From assembly GCF_024198215.1 (NCBI RefSeq), contig NZ_JAKCFA010000034.1, positions 1 to 64,000 of the forward strand: a stretch of 64,000 nucleotides of DNA. Direction: 5' to 3'. The DNA is from Myxococcus qinghaiensis. Lineage in GTDB: Bacteria > Myxococcota > Myxococcia > Myxococcales > Myxococcaceae. Of this stretch, positions 23,683 to 35,995 are shown one piece after another. The position numbers and the translations under genes are program-made. How positions within the stretch are numbered: the stretch's first letter is position 1; each line of letters opens with the position of its first letter. The notes under the pieces were generated by a model. It saw only the letters and a list, made by a program, of their open reading frames with translations. It searched no databases and was not told where the DNA came from.

Positions 23683-26600
23683 ATGTTCACGGACTTCTTC
23701 ATCCGCAGGCCCATCTTCGCCAGCGTGCTGTCCATCCTCATCACGCTGACGGGGGCCATCAGCATCCCGTCCCTGCCCATTGAACAGTATCCGGACCTGT
23801 CGCTGCCTGAAGTGCAGGTGACGTCGACGTACATCGGCGCGTCGGCGGAGACGGTGGAGAGCGCCGTGACGACGGTGCTGGAGCGCCAGCTCAACGGCGT
23901 CCAGGGGATGCGCTACATCTCCTCCACCAGCAGCAACACGGGGCAGAGCGCCATCACCGTGACGTTCGACCAGGACCGGGACTTGGACATCGCGGCGGTG
24001 GACGTGCAGAACCGCGTGGCCACCGCGTCGCCGCAGCTCCCCGCCGCCGTCAACGCGCTGGGCATCACCGTCAACAAGGCGCAGACGCAGCTGCTCATGG
24101 CCTTCGGTCTGTTCGACGCGGAGGGCCGCTACGACACGGGCTTCCTGAGCAACTACGCGGACGTCTACATCCGCGACGCGCTCCTGCGGGTGAAGGGCGT
24201 GGGCGACGTGCGCATCTTCGGCGAGCGGCGCTTCGCGATGCGGCTGTGGCTGGACCCGACGGAGCTGGCGCGGCGGCGCCTGCAGGCCTCGGACGTCGTG
24301 GCGGCGCTGAGCACGCAGAACGTGCAGGTGGGCGCGGGGAAGGTGGGCCAGGCGCCGGCGCCCGCCGGGCAGAACTACCAGTTCACGCTCCAGGTCCAGG
24401 GACAGCTCGCCACGCCGGAGCAGTTCGGGGCCATCGTCGTGCAGCGCGGCCAGGACGGCTCGCTGGTGCGGGTGCGGGACGTGGGCCGGGCGGAGCTGGG
24501 CGCGGAGGACTACTCGCAGCTGTTGCGCTTCAACGGCAAGGACGCCGTGGGCCTGGGCATCTTCCAGCTCCCGGGCTCCAACGCGCTGCAGGTGCGCGAC
24601 GGCGTCGTCGCGGAGCTCAACCGCCTGAAGAAGAGCTTCCCTCCGGGCATGGACTACGAGCCCGCCTTCGACACCACCGTCGCGGTGCAGGCGTCGATTG
24701 AAGAGGTGCTCGTCACGCTGGGCGAGGCCGTGCTCCTCGTCGTGCTGGTCATCTTCATCTTCCTGCACGGCTGGCGCAGCGTGCTGGTGGTCGCCACCAC
24801 GCTGCCGGTGTCGCTGATTGGCACCTTCCTCTTCGTCAACGCCTTCGGCTTCTCGCTCAACACCCTCACCCTCTTCGGCCTCACGCTGGCCACGGGGCTC
24901 GTCGTCGACGACGCCATCGTCGTCATCGAGAACGTGGAGCGCACCATGGAGGAGGGCTTCTCGCCGCGCGAGGCCACCCAGCGAGGCATGCGCCAGGTGG
25001 CGGGCGCCGTGGTGGCCATCGCCCTGGTGCTGTCCGCGGTGTTCGTCCCTGTGTCCTTCTTCCCGGGCACCACCGGCGCCATCTACCGCCAGTTCGCGCT
25101 CACCCTCGCCTTCTCCATCTGCCTCTCCGCGCTGGTGGCGCTGACGCTCTCCCCCGCCCTGTGCGCCCGGCTGCTCAAGCCCCAGGAGGGCCAGAAGTGG
25201 AAGGTGTTCCGCCAGTTCGACAAGGGCCTGGACCACTTCCGCGACGGCTACAGCCGGCTCCTCACGAAGCTCATCGGCCCCTTGAAGTGGCCGGTCATCG
25301 CGGTGTTCGGCCTGTGCCTCATCGGCACGGCGCTGGTGTACCGGGCCACCGCCTCCGGCTTCATCCCGGACGAGGACCAGGGCTACATCATCATCGCCGT
25401 GCAGGGCCCGGAGGGCACGTCGCTCGACTACACGCGGCGGGTGCTGCTCCAGACGGAGGACGTGCTGAAGAAGCAGCCCGAGGTGGTGGACATCTTCACC
25501 GTGGGCGGCTTCTCGCTGCTGGGCACCGGCGCCAACTACGGCACCCTCTTCGTCAACCTGAAGCCGTGGGACGAGCGCAAGACGCGCGAGTCGAGCGTGG
25601 CGGGCCTGGTGGAGCGGCTGCGCGGTCCGCTCATGGGCATTGGCGGCGCGCGCGTGCTGCCCTTCCAGCCGCCGGCCATCCGCGGCGTGGGCAGCGTGGG
25701 CGGCTTCGAGTTCATCCTGGAGGACCAGCAGGGCGGCCGCTCCCTGGCGGACCTGGCGAAGACGACGGAGGCGCTGGTGGGCAAAGCCAACCAGTCACCC
25801 GTGCTGCGCGGGGTGTTCTCCTCCTTCACCGCGAACACGCCGCTGCTCGATATCGAAGTGGACCGGGAGAAGGCCCTGTCGCTGGGGGTGCCCCTGGACT
25901 CACTTTTCTCTACGCTCCAGGTGTACCTGGGTAGCCAGTACGTCAACGACTTCACCTTCTCCAATCGCGTGTATCGCGTGTACGTGCAGGCGGCGATGCC
26001 CTTCCGCAGCGCGCCCAACGACATCGGCTCGCTGTACGTCCGCTCGGCGGGTGGGGAGATGGTGCCGCTGGAGGCCCTGGTGCGAATCAAACCCATCACC
26101 AGCGCGCAGAACATCCAGCACTACAACCTGTATCGCTCCGCGGAATTGAACGGGCAGGCGGCCCCCGGCTCCAGCAGCGGTCAGGCCCTGGATGCCATGG
26201 AGGGCGCGGCGCGAGAGGTGCTGGGGGAGGGGTACACCTTCGAGTGGACGGGCCTGTCGCTGGAGCAGAAGGAGGCGGGTGGGCGCGTGCTCCTCATCTT
26301 CGGGCTCGGCATCGTCTTCGTGTTCCTGGTCCTCTCCGCGCAGTACGAGAGCTTCGCCCTGCCCTTCGTCATCCTGCTCGGGGTGCCGGTGGCCATGCTG
26401 GGGGCGCTCGCGTTCCAGAACCTGCGCGGGCTGCAGAACGACGTCTTCTGCCAGGTGGGGCTGGTGATGCTGGTGGGCCTGTCCAGCAAGAACGCCATCC
26501 TCATCGTCGAGTTCGCCGAGCAATTGCGTCACGAGGGCAAGAGCGTGACGGAGTCCGCGATTGAGTCCGCGCGCACGCGCCTGCGCCCCATCTTGATGAC

Positions 26601-26856
26601 GTCCATCGCCTTCCTCATGGGCGTGGTGCCGCTGGTGCTCGCCTCCGGCGCGGGCGCGGCGGCGCGCAAGTCGCTGGGGACCACCGTCTTCGGCGGCATG
26701 TTGCTGTCGACCTTCGTCAACCTCATCTTCATCCCCGTGCTGTACGCGGTGGTGGAGTCCGCGCGCTCCCGCCTTCTCAAGCGGCACGAACACGCACGGC
26801 CCGACGGCGGAGGAACACCACCGCCTGGCGAGCCGCCGCGTCCGCAGCCGGCCTGA
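23683..26856 (+). CDS. RND multidrug efflux permease (HAE1/AcrB type)
   Basis: 1057 residues, the normal length for AcrB-like pumps, starting FTDFFIRRPIFASVLSILIT (TM1). The proton-relay aspartates are in TM4 (ATGLVVDDAIVVIENVERT, Asp near 408-409, as Asp407/408 of AcrB). Two large periplasmic loops and twelve predicted membrane helices can be traced, ending FGGMLLSTFVNLIFIPVLYA. It exports hydrophobic compounds with the adaptor and channel genes just upstream. The HAE1 assignment rests on length and TM4; the substrate is not predictable. No repressor gene adjoins the operon. Confidence 0.96.
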   Translation: MFTDFFIRRPIFASVLSILITLTGAISIPSLPIEQYPDLSLPEVQVTSTYIGASAETVESAVTTVLERQLNGVQGMRYISSTSSNTGQSAITVTFDQDRDLDIAAVDVQNRVATASPQLPAAVNALGITVNKAQTQLLMAFGLFDAEGRYDTGFLSNYADVYIRDALLRVKGVGDVRIFGERRFAMRLWLDPTELARRRLQASDVVAALSTQNVQVGAGKVGQAPAPAGQNYQFTLQVQGQLATPEQFGAIVVQRGQDGSLVRVRDVGRAELGAEDYSQLLRFNGKDAVGLGIFQLPGSNALQVRDGVVAELNRLKKSFPPGMDYEPAFDTTVAVQASIEEVLVTLGEAVLLVVLVIFIFLHGWRSVLVVATTLPVSLIGTFLFVNAFGFSLNTLTLFGLTLATGLVVDDAIVVIENVERTMEEGFSPREATQRGMRQVAGAVVAIALVLSAVFVPVSFFPGTTGAIYRQFALTLAFSICLSALVALTLSPALCARLLKPQEGQKWKVFRQFDKGLDHFRDGYSRLLTKLIGPLKWPVIAVFGLCLIGTALVYRATASGFIPDEDQGYIIIAVQGPEGTSLDYTRRVLLQTEDVLKKQPEVVDIFTVGGFSLLGTGANYGTLFVNLKPWDERKTRESSVAGLVERLRGPLMGIGGARVLPFQPPAIRGVGSVGGFEFILEDQQGGRSLADLAKTTEALVGKANQSPVLRGVFSSFTANTPLLDIEVDREKALSLGVPLDSLFSTLQVYLGSQYVNDFTFSNRVYRVYVQAAMPFRSAPNDIGSLYVRSAGGEMVPLEALVRIKPITSAQNIQHYNLYRSAELNGQAAPGSSSGQALDAMEGAAREVLGEGYTFEWTGLSLEQKEAGGRVLLIFGLGIVFVFLVLSAQYESFALPFVILLGVPVAMLGALAFQNLRGLQNDVFCQVGLVMLVGLSSKNAILIVEFAEQLRHEGKSVTESAIESARTRLRPILMTSIAFLMGVVPLVLASGAGAAARKSLGTTVFGGMLLSTFVNLIFIPVLYAVVESARSRLLKRHEHARPDGGGTPPPGEPPRPQPA

Positions 26857-26922
26857 GCCACGTGGCGGGGCCGATACGACCCAATATCCCAGACTGGAGG
26901 GTTCGCTATCCTCCGGTGATTC

Positions 26923-28854
26923 ATGGCCCGCTCCATGCCCCTCGACGTCCAGCGTCGTCGGCTGTACGCACTCAAGCGCGCTCCCGCCCTGCGACACACC
27001 AGCAACACCGTCCTGCTCCAGATGCTGGATGTGGCGTGGGATGTCACATGGGCCAAGGACACGGTGCTGTGCGAGGAAGGCCAGGAGGCCCACGGCTTCT
27101 TCCTGCTGCTGGAAGGAGAGCTGGAGGCACACCGTGACGGCGAATTGCTGCTGACACTGCGCCCTGGAACACCGCTGGGGTTCGAGGCGCTGATGAGCGG
27201 CCGCTACTCCGTCACGGCGCGCGCGGCGACGTCCTGCAAGGGCCTCTTCTTTCCACGCGACGGCGTGTGGACGCTCGTCCAGGCCCGCGCGGGGCTGAGA
27301 CAGGACCTGAAGCGGCTGTTGGCTCACGCCGAGCCACCGAAACAAGAGGACCCGCTGCCCAACGTGGAGGTGGTGACGTTCGCCAGCGAGGTGCGAGACG
27401 CGCCCCTGTCACGGCTCATCGAGCTGGTGGCCAAGGTCATCACCCACGACTTCAAGGACAGGGTGTTGCTGGTGCGCACCGCGGAGCCGGGCTCGGAGGA
27501 GCTGCCGGTGAAGGGCGCGGACGGCGTGCTGCGCGCCACGGTGCCAGCGCCCGAGCCAGGCGCGCCGGGACGCCTGAGCGGGGAGCGGCTGCGCCAGCTG
27601 GCGCGGGAGCACGACCCGCACTACGTCTTCCTCGACGGCTGCCGGGTGGAGCGCGACGCACCGCTGGTGGACAAGCACGTGCGGCTGGTGGCGCGCCACG
27701 AGGACACCCGCGTCTCGCGCTCCGGGAAGCACCGGGTGCTGCCCACGGTGGTCATCGACCCGAGACAGCCGACGCGAGAGGCCGAGCTGCGAGGCCAGGT
27801 GCACGAGGGCCGGCGCGAGGAGACCCACGTCCTGCCACCTTGTCGCCTGCGGGTGGACCTGCGACGGCTGGCCGCGCTGGAGGTGGATGCGAGGCCGCTG
27901 AAGGAGGTGGGCCTGAGCCCCGCCGAGCGGGACGCGCTGTCACGCTGGGCCCGCGCCATCACCCACCGTCGCGTGGGGCTGGCGCTCAGCGGCGGCGGCG
28001 TGTGGGGCTTCTACCACGTGCACATCTTGCGCTGGCTGGTGGAGCACCGCGTGCCGGTGGACTTCATCAGCGGCTCCAGCATGGGCTCGCTGGTGGGGGC
28101 GTACTTCTGCGGCACCGCGCTGGACGGCCACAGCGGCCTGGAGGGCCTGTACCGGCTGGAGGAGCGGGCCATGAGTCACCAGCTGTCGCTGGCGGCGATG
28201 GCGGCCGTCGTCACCACGTACTCGCTCGAGCACCTGGTGGCGCGGGACTTGGGCGACGTGGGGCTGGAGGAGCTGCCCATCCGCTTCCTGCCGGTGGCGA
28301 CGGATTTGACGAGCGGCGAGTGCGTGGCGCTGGAGCGGGGCCCCGTGGCACGCGGAGTGCGCGCGAGTGGCTCCGCACCCGGACTCTGGGCCCCCACCCT
28401 GGTGCCTCCCGCACGCTATGTGGACGGCGCCTTCACCAGCATGGTGCCCGCGAGCGTGCTGGTGAGCGCGGGCGCGGACCTGGTGTTCTCCAGCAACATC
28501 TTCCCCTTCGGCCTGCGTGAAAAGGCCTGGATGCCGGAGACCAGCGTGGGCCGCTTCCTCGCGGGTCTCAATCCTGTCTCCAGGGCGCTGGACCTGATTG
28601 CCAGCGGTGTGTTGCTGTTGCATCACAGCGGTGACGCGGAGAGCTCGATGGCGGACGTGAGTTACGACATCCGGTCAGCGGACACACCGCTGCGGACGGC
28701 GATGGAGTTCAGCAAGGCGCGAGACATCCTGAAGCGCGCCGCGTCGGATGAAGCCCTGGCCTGGAAGCTCGAGGACCTCCACGCCCACTGGGAGCAGATG
28801 CGCCTGCACTGCGGTCCCCATGGGCGGCGCTGTGGAGGGCAGCAGGCCGCATGA
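26923..28854 (+). CDS. Cyclic-nucleotide-binding, patatin-like phospholipase (NTE type)
   Basis: 643 residues. Residues about 30-130 form a cNMP-binding beta barrel (CEEGQEAHGFFLLLEGELEA). The middle (135-345) resembles the Rossmann-like segment of bacterial neuropathy-target-esterase proteins. The patatin domain has the oxyanion loop SGGGVWG near 354-360, the nucleophile GSSMG near 384-388, and DGA near 500, giving an intact Ser-Asp dyad. Family members are lysophospholipases at the membrane. The next gene starts in an ATGA overlap, so it leads the lipid cluster to 30574 or 31436. cNMP control is inferred from the domain; the pocket arginine is not obvious. Confidence 0.9.
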   Translation: MARSMPLDVQRRRLYALKRAPALRHTSNTVLLQMLDVAWDVTWAKDTVLCEEGQEAHGFFLLLEGELEAHRDGELLLTLRPGTPLGFEALMSGRYSVTARAATSCKGLFFPRDGVWTLVQARAGLRQDLKRLLAHAEPPKQEDPLPNVEVVTFASEVRDAPLSRLIELVAKVITHDFKDRVLLVRTAEPGSEELPVKGADGVLRATVPAPEPGAPGRLSGERLRQLAREHDPHYVFLDGCRVERDAPLVDKHVRLVARHEDTRVSRSGKHRVLPTVVIDPRQPTREAELRGQVHEGRREETHVLPPCRLRVDLRRLAALEVDARPLKEVGLSPAERDALSRWARAITHRRVGLALSGGGVWGFYHVHILRWLVEHRVPVDFISGSSMGSLVGAYFCGTALDGHSGLEGLYRLEERAMSHQLSLAAMAAVVTTYSLEHLVARDLGDVGLEELPIRFLPVATDLTSGECVALERGPVARGVRASGSAPGLWAPTLVPPARYVDGAFTSMVPASVLVSAGADLVFSSNIFPFGLREKAWMPETSVGRFLAGLNPVSRALDLIASGVLLLHHSGDAESSMADVSYDIRSADTPLRTAMEFSKARDILKRAASDEALAWKLEDLHAHWEQMRLHCGPHGRRCGGQQAA

Positions 28855-29819
28855 TTCCCGTGCGAATCCTGGGAACGGCGAGCCTGCAACCCGGCCCCGC
28901 GGTGACGACAGAGGCGCTGTGCGCGCGCGTGGGCCGAGACTCCACGGAGGTGCTGCGCAAGACGGGCATCCGCACGCGACACTTCGCGCCGCCGGGGACG
29001 AAGGCGGCGGACGTGGCGGCCCAGGTGCTGCGCGGCGCGCTGGAGGCGGCGGGGCTGGAGGCAAAGGCGCTGCGGCGCATCTTCTGCGTCTCGTCCATGG
29101 GCGGCGACGTCACCACGCCCGCCACGGCGAACCGGGTGGCGGCGGCGCTGGGCCTGTCGGGGAGCTGCGACGCGATGGACCTGAGCAACGCGTGCATGGG
29201 CTTCCTGAGCGCGTTCGACCTCGCGGCGCGCTCGGTGGCGACGGGGCTGGGGCCGGTGGGCATCGTCTCCGTGGAGCTGCTGTCGCGCACGACGACGCCT
29301 GAAGACCCCCGGCCCTACCTGGTGCTGGGAGACGCCGCCGCGGCCGCGGTGCTCGGGGCCGGACGGCCGGGCGAAGGCGTGCTGGGCGTGGCGCTGGGCA
29401 ACGACGGCACGCTGCCCACGGACGTGGTGCTGGAGAACCCTCACGTGACGGGCAAGCCGGAGCGGATGCGCTTCCTGACGCCCAACAAGGCCATGACGCG
29501 CGTGGCGCTGGACGCGCTCTTGCGCGCGGCTCGCACGGTCCTCGAAGAAGCGCGGGTGGAGCTGCGCGACGTGGAGTGGGTGCTGACGCATCAGCCCAAC
29601 GGGAGGATGTTGGAGGTCGTCCTGGACGCGATGGGCGTGGAGGAGGAGCGCGGGGTGCGCGTGGTGGACACGGTGGGGAGCGTGGGCTCCGCGTCGCTGC
29701 CCACGAGCCTGGACCGACTGCTGCGCACCCGTCCGGTGAAGGCCGGCGACCGCATCCTCATGGTGGGCGTGGGCGCGGGCGTGGCGCACGGCGCGGTGCT
29801 GTACCAGGTGGGGAGATGA
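28851..29819 (+). CDS. KAS III-like (FabH superfamily) protein with altered catalytic triad
   Basis: 322 residues, FabH length, starting in ATGA overlap. Catalytic Cys115 lies in LSNACMGFLSAFD and His247 in LTHQPNGRML, both conserved. The third FabH residue, Asn in GNTSAAS, aligns with Ser277 in GSVGSAS. The C-terminal glycine motif (VGVGAGVAHGA) is kept. Loss of the Asn argues against ordinary malonyl-ACP condensation and for an acyltransferase or esterifying KAS III variant, such as the CerJ-type enzymes, though that is inference. Position between a patatin phospholipase and an acyltransferase points to lipid assembly. Confidence 0.88.
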   Translation: MIPVRILGTASLQPGPAVTTEALCARVGRDSTEVLRKTGIRTRHFAPPGTKAADVAAQVLRGALEAAGLEAKALRRIFCVSSMGGDVTTPATANRVAAALGLSGSCDAMDLSNACMGFLSAFDLAARSVATGLGPVGIVSVELLSRTTTPEDPRPYLVLGDAAAAAVLGAGRPGEGVLGVALGNDGTLPTDVVLENPHVTGKPERMRFLTPNKAMTRVALDALLRAARTVLEEARVELRDVEWVLTHQPNGRMLEVVLDAMGVEEERGVRVVDTVGSVGSASLPTSLDRLLRTRPVKAGDRILMVGVGAGVAHGAVLYQVGR

Positions 29820-30574
29820 AGCGCGCGGGCGGACTGCCGCTCGCCGCGTGGCTGGGCGTCTTCGGGTGGCTGCGGCGCTACCACCGCTACGAGGTGGTGA
29901 ACCTGGAGCCGCTGCTGCGGCCGGGGGCCAAGCTCATCGTCGGCTATCACGGGCGGCCCCTCGCGGTGGACCTGTGCATGCTGACGGTGACGCTGCACGA
30001 GCACCTGGGCTACCTGCCGCACGGCGTGGCGCATGGCGCATTCGAGCGCATCCCCGGCATGCGCGCGGTGGTGGATGGCCTGGGCTTCGTCACCGGAGAC
30101 GACCCTCGGCTCGCGGAGGCGGTGGCGCGAGGTGAGCACGTGTTGCTGCAACCCGGTGGCACGCGCGAGGGCTGTCGCAGCTATCGGCATCGCTACCGGG
30201 TGGATTGGGGCGAGCGGCTGGGCTACCTGCGGCTGGCGGTGCGCCACCGGCTGCCGATTGTCCCCGTGGGGGGCAGCGGCATGGATGACGCCTACGTGGG
30301 CCTCAATGACGGGTACGCGCTGGGGCGACGCGTGGGGATGCCGGCGCGGCTGCCGCTGTGGCTGGGGTTGGGCGCGACGGGGGTGTGGCCGCTGTCGCTG
30401 CCCTTCCCCGTGAAGATGACGCAGTGGGTGGGAGAGCCGCTGACGCGTCACCTGGAGCCGGGCTTCGACGCGGGCGACAGGGAGTCGATGTTGGGAGCAC
30501 ACCGGGAAGTGGCAGGGGCCGTGCAAGCACTGCTGGACCGGGCACGCGGCCGGCGGCCCGGGACGATGGACTGA
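29816..30574 (+). CDS. Lysophospholipid acyltransferase-like (PlsC/DAGAT-type) protein
   Basis: 252 residues, starting in ATGA overlap with the KAS III-like gene. The N-terminal motif is YHGRPLAVDL (His45, Asp52), an H-x6-D spacing rather than the classic H-x4-D of PlsC. The later blocks LLQPGGTREG (like the FPEGTRS motif) and LPIVPVGGSG match the family in order. This pattern occurs in diacylglycerol-acyltransferase-like bacterial proteins. It would transfer an acyl chain to a lipid acceptor at the membrane, possibly one supplied by its two upstream neighbours. Whether the changed spacing still supports catalysis is open. Confidence 0.82.
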   Translation: MKRAGGLPLAAWLGVFGWLRRYHRYEVVNLEPLLRPGAKLIVGYHGRPLAVDLCMLTVTLHEHLGYLPHGVAHGAFERIPGMRAVVDGLGFVTGDDPRLAEAVARGEHVLLQPGGTREGCRSYRHRYRVDWGERLGYLRLAVRHRLPIVPVGGSGMDDAYVGLNDGYALGRRVGMPARLPLWLGLGATGVWPLSLPFPVKMTQWVGEPLTRHLEPGFDAGDRESMLGAHREVAGAVQALLDRARGRRPGTMD

Positions 30575-30599
30575 GCGAAGCAGGGAAGGCAGAGGAGCG

Positions 30600-31436
30600 A
30601 TGGGCGACTCGGAGGAGGAGAGAGGCACCGGAGGGCGGCAGTGGGCGCTCATCCTGGGGGCCTCGTCGGGCACGGGCGCGGCGATTGCCAATGCGGTGGC
30701 GCGCAAGCCCGGGCTGGACGTGTTCGGAGTGCACCGGGGCCGCTACGTGGACAGCGCGGCGCAGGTGGAGCGTCAGGTGCGGGAGGCCGGCCGGCGCGCG
30801 CTCCTGTGGCAGGCGGACGCCTCCACCCCAGAGGCGGCGGAGGCGGGCGTGCAAGCCTTGCGCGAGGTGGCGGGGCCGCGCTCGGTGAAGCTCTTCGTCC
30901 ACTCGATTGCAGGTGCCTCCGTGGGGCGCTTCCTGTCGGAGGGCGAGGACCGGCTCCACGCGCGGCGCATGCGCAGGACGTTCGACACCATGGCGCACTC
31001 GTTCGTGTACTGGGCGCAGGCGCTGGTGGCCGGGGACATGCTGGCGCCGGACGCGCGGCTGCTCGGGTTGCAGAACTCGCTGGACGAGACGCACCTGTCG
31101 AACACGGCGCTCATCAGCGCGTCGAAGGCGGCGCTGGAGATGTACGTGCGCTACCTGGCGATGGAGCTGGGCGGCAAGGGCCACCGGGTGAACCTGCTCA
31201 AGTTCGGCACGGTGCTCACGCCCGCGCTGAAGCACGTGTACTCACCGGAGGCCCTGGCGCGGCTGGAGGCCGCCCACGCGCGGATGAACCCCGCCGGACG
31301 CATGTGCACGCTGGAAGAGGTGGCGACCTTCGTCAGCGTGCTCACCGGCGACGAGGCCGGCTGGTTCAACGGCGCCACCATCGACTACTCGGGGGGCATG
31401 ACGCTGCGCCTGTTGGATTTGGTGCTCAACCCGTGA
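30600..31436 (+). CDS. SDR protein (FabI-like) lacking the catalytic tyrosine
   Basis: 278 residues; GAGGAG lies just before the ATG. The cofactor loop is GASSGTGAAIA (20-30). The segment SNTALISASKAALEMYVRYL aligns with the PNYNVMGLAKASLE segment of enoyl-ACP reductases: the lysine (Lys176) is kept, but both FabI tyrosines and the classical YxxxK tyrosine are replaced (Thr169 and Ile172 at the key spacings). The C-terminal half is otherwise typical (FGTVLTPALK; YSGGMTLRLL). It may bind NAD(P)H with another acid residue or be non-catalytic. It is 25 nt from the acyltransferase gene and ends in an 11-nt convergent overlap with the methyltransferase gene. Confidence 0.87.
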   Translation: MGDSEEERGTGGRQWALILGASSGTGAAIANAVARKPGLDVFGVHRGRYVDSAAQVERQVREAGRRALLWQADASTPEAAEAGVQALREVAGPRSVKLFVHSIAGASVGRFLSEGEDRLHARRMRRTFDTMAHSFVYWAQALVAGDMLAPDARLLGLQNSLDETHLSNTALISASKAALEMYVRYLAMELGGKGHRVNLLKFGTVLTPALKHVYSPEALARLEAAHARMNPAGRMCTLEEVATFVSVLTGDEAGWFNGATIDYSGGMTLRLLDLVLNP

Positions 31437-32302
31437 CGGGTGCCACCCCGAGGTCCGGCATCCGGAAGCGCAGACAGTAGAAGAACGGCGACACCTGCTC
31501 CTCCAGCACGTCCGTCGCGCGGGAGGGCAAGAGCTCCCGGGGACAGTGCGCGTCGCGCGTGTAGAAGGTTATCGCGCGGAACGCGGCGCGCTGGAGGAGC
31601 GAGGGCCGTTGGGCCGCATCCATCTGCTCGTCCACCACCACCACGGGCGTGCCCGGCTTCGCCACGCGCGCCAGCTCCCGCAGGCCCGCGGCCGGGTCGC
31701 GATAGCCGCCAATGCCTCCCACGCTCAGCACCCGGTCGAACATGGCCGAGGGGAATGGCAGCGTGTGCCCGTCCGCCATCATCAGCCGCACGCCCGGATA
31801 GCTCCCCTTGCGCAGCCGGCGCTGGCAGCGCCCCAGCATCCCCTCGCTCAGGTCCACGCCCCAGACCTCCACCTCCTGGCCCGTGGCCAGCTCGCGGCGG
31901 ATGAGCGGCAGGTTCGCTCCCGCGCCCACGCCCACCTCCAGGATGCGCAAGGGCGTGCCATCCTCGGAGGGACGCAAGGCGCCCAGCTCCAGGCGGCGCA
32001 GGTAGCCCGCGCGCATCTTCGACTCGGTGACGGACTGGAGCAGCGGCGTCAGCACCGTCGTCAATGGGTCATGCAGCGCCGGGAGCCCGTCGTAGATGAC
32101 GCGCATCAGCCGGTCCGTGCCGCGCACGGCCTCCTCGCGATACAGCCGCGCCAGGCCCCGCTTCACCGGCCACGCCTCGCCACAGCCTCCGCAGCGCAGC
32201 CAGCCCCAGGCCAGGCGACCGTCCTCCTGCTGACCGTGAAACACCAGCGTCCCCGTGCAGGCCGGGCAGGCCAGCAACGCGACGTCCCCTGCTTCCAATC
32301 CG

Positions 32303-32310
<8 letters not shown>
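31426..32310 (-). CDS. Zinc-ribbon class I SAM-dependent methyltransferase
   Basis: 294 residues. Residues 14-45 contain CPAC...CGGC, a zinc ribbon of Trm112-like type. The Rossmann methyltransferase core follows: motif I ILEVGVGAGANLPL near 123, VWGVDLSEGMLGRC, MMADGHTLPFPSAMFDRV (motif IV) and RVAKPGTPVVVVDE. This is the UbiE/Methyltransf_11 pattern with an added metal ribbon. The start overlaps the end of the kinase gene by 8 nt, so it is made from the kinase transcript. The substrate is unknown; co-expression suggests it belongs to the same signalling or adaptive response. Confidence 0.88.
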
Positions 32311-35869
<3,559 letters not shown>

Positions 35870-35891
35870 GATAACGAAGATTCAGGTTATC
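35870..35891. promoter_or_regulatory. Inverted repeat abutting the kinase start
   Basis: GATAAC (35870-35875) and GTTATC (35886-35891) are exact inverse copies with a 10-base spacer, immediately upstream of the kinase ATG at 35869 in a locally AT-rich patch. The spacing, about one and a half helical turns between half-site centres, fits a dimeric repressor site or a promoter element. Confidence 0.35.
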
Positions 35892-35995
35892 CGGGGGGTT
35901 GCTTTCCCCTGGCTGATACACGGGGTGTTACACACCCGGCACGAGACGACCTTCCCACCACCCTCCAGGGTAGGAGGGCCCGCCTGCTGGAATGT

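Noticed and set aside
21991-25236. A 1081-codon open frame on the minus strand opposite the RND operon
   Set aside because: It is antisense to well-supported TolC, adaptor and RND genes; its composition (His/Arg/Gln-rich) is that of a GC-bias shadow frame.
26896-26914. GGAGG/CCTCC inverted repeat before the patatin gene
   Set aside because: Only five pairs with a 9-base loop, within what chance gives in this GC-rich sequence.
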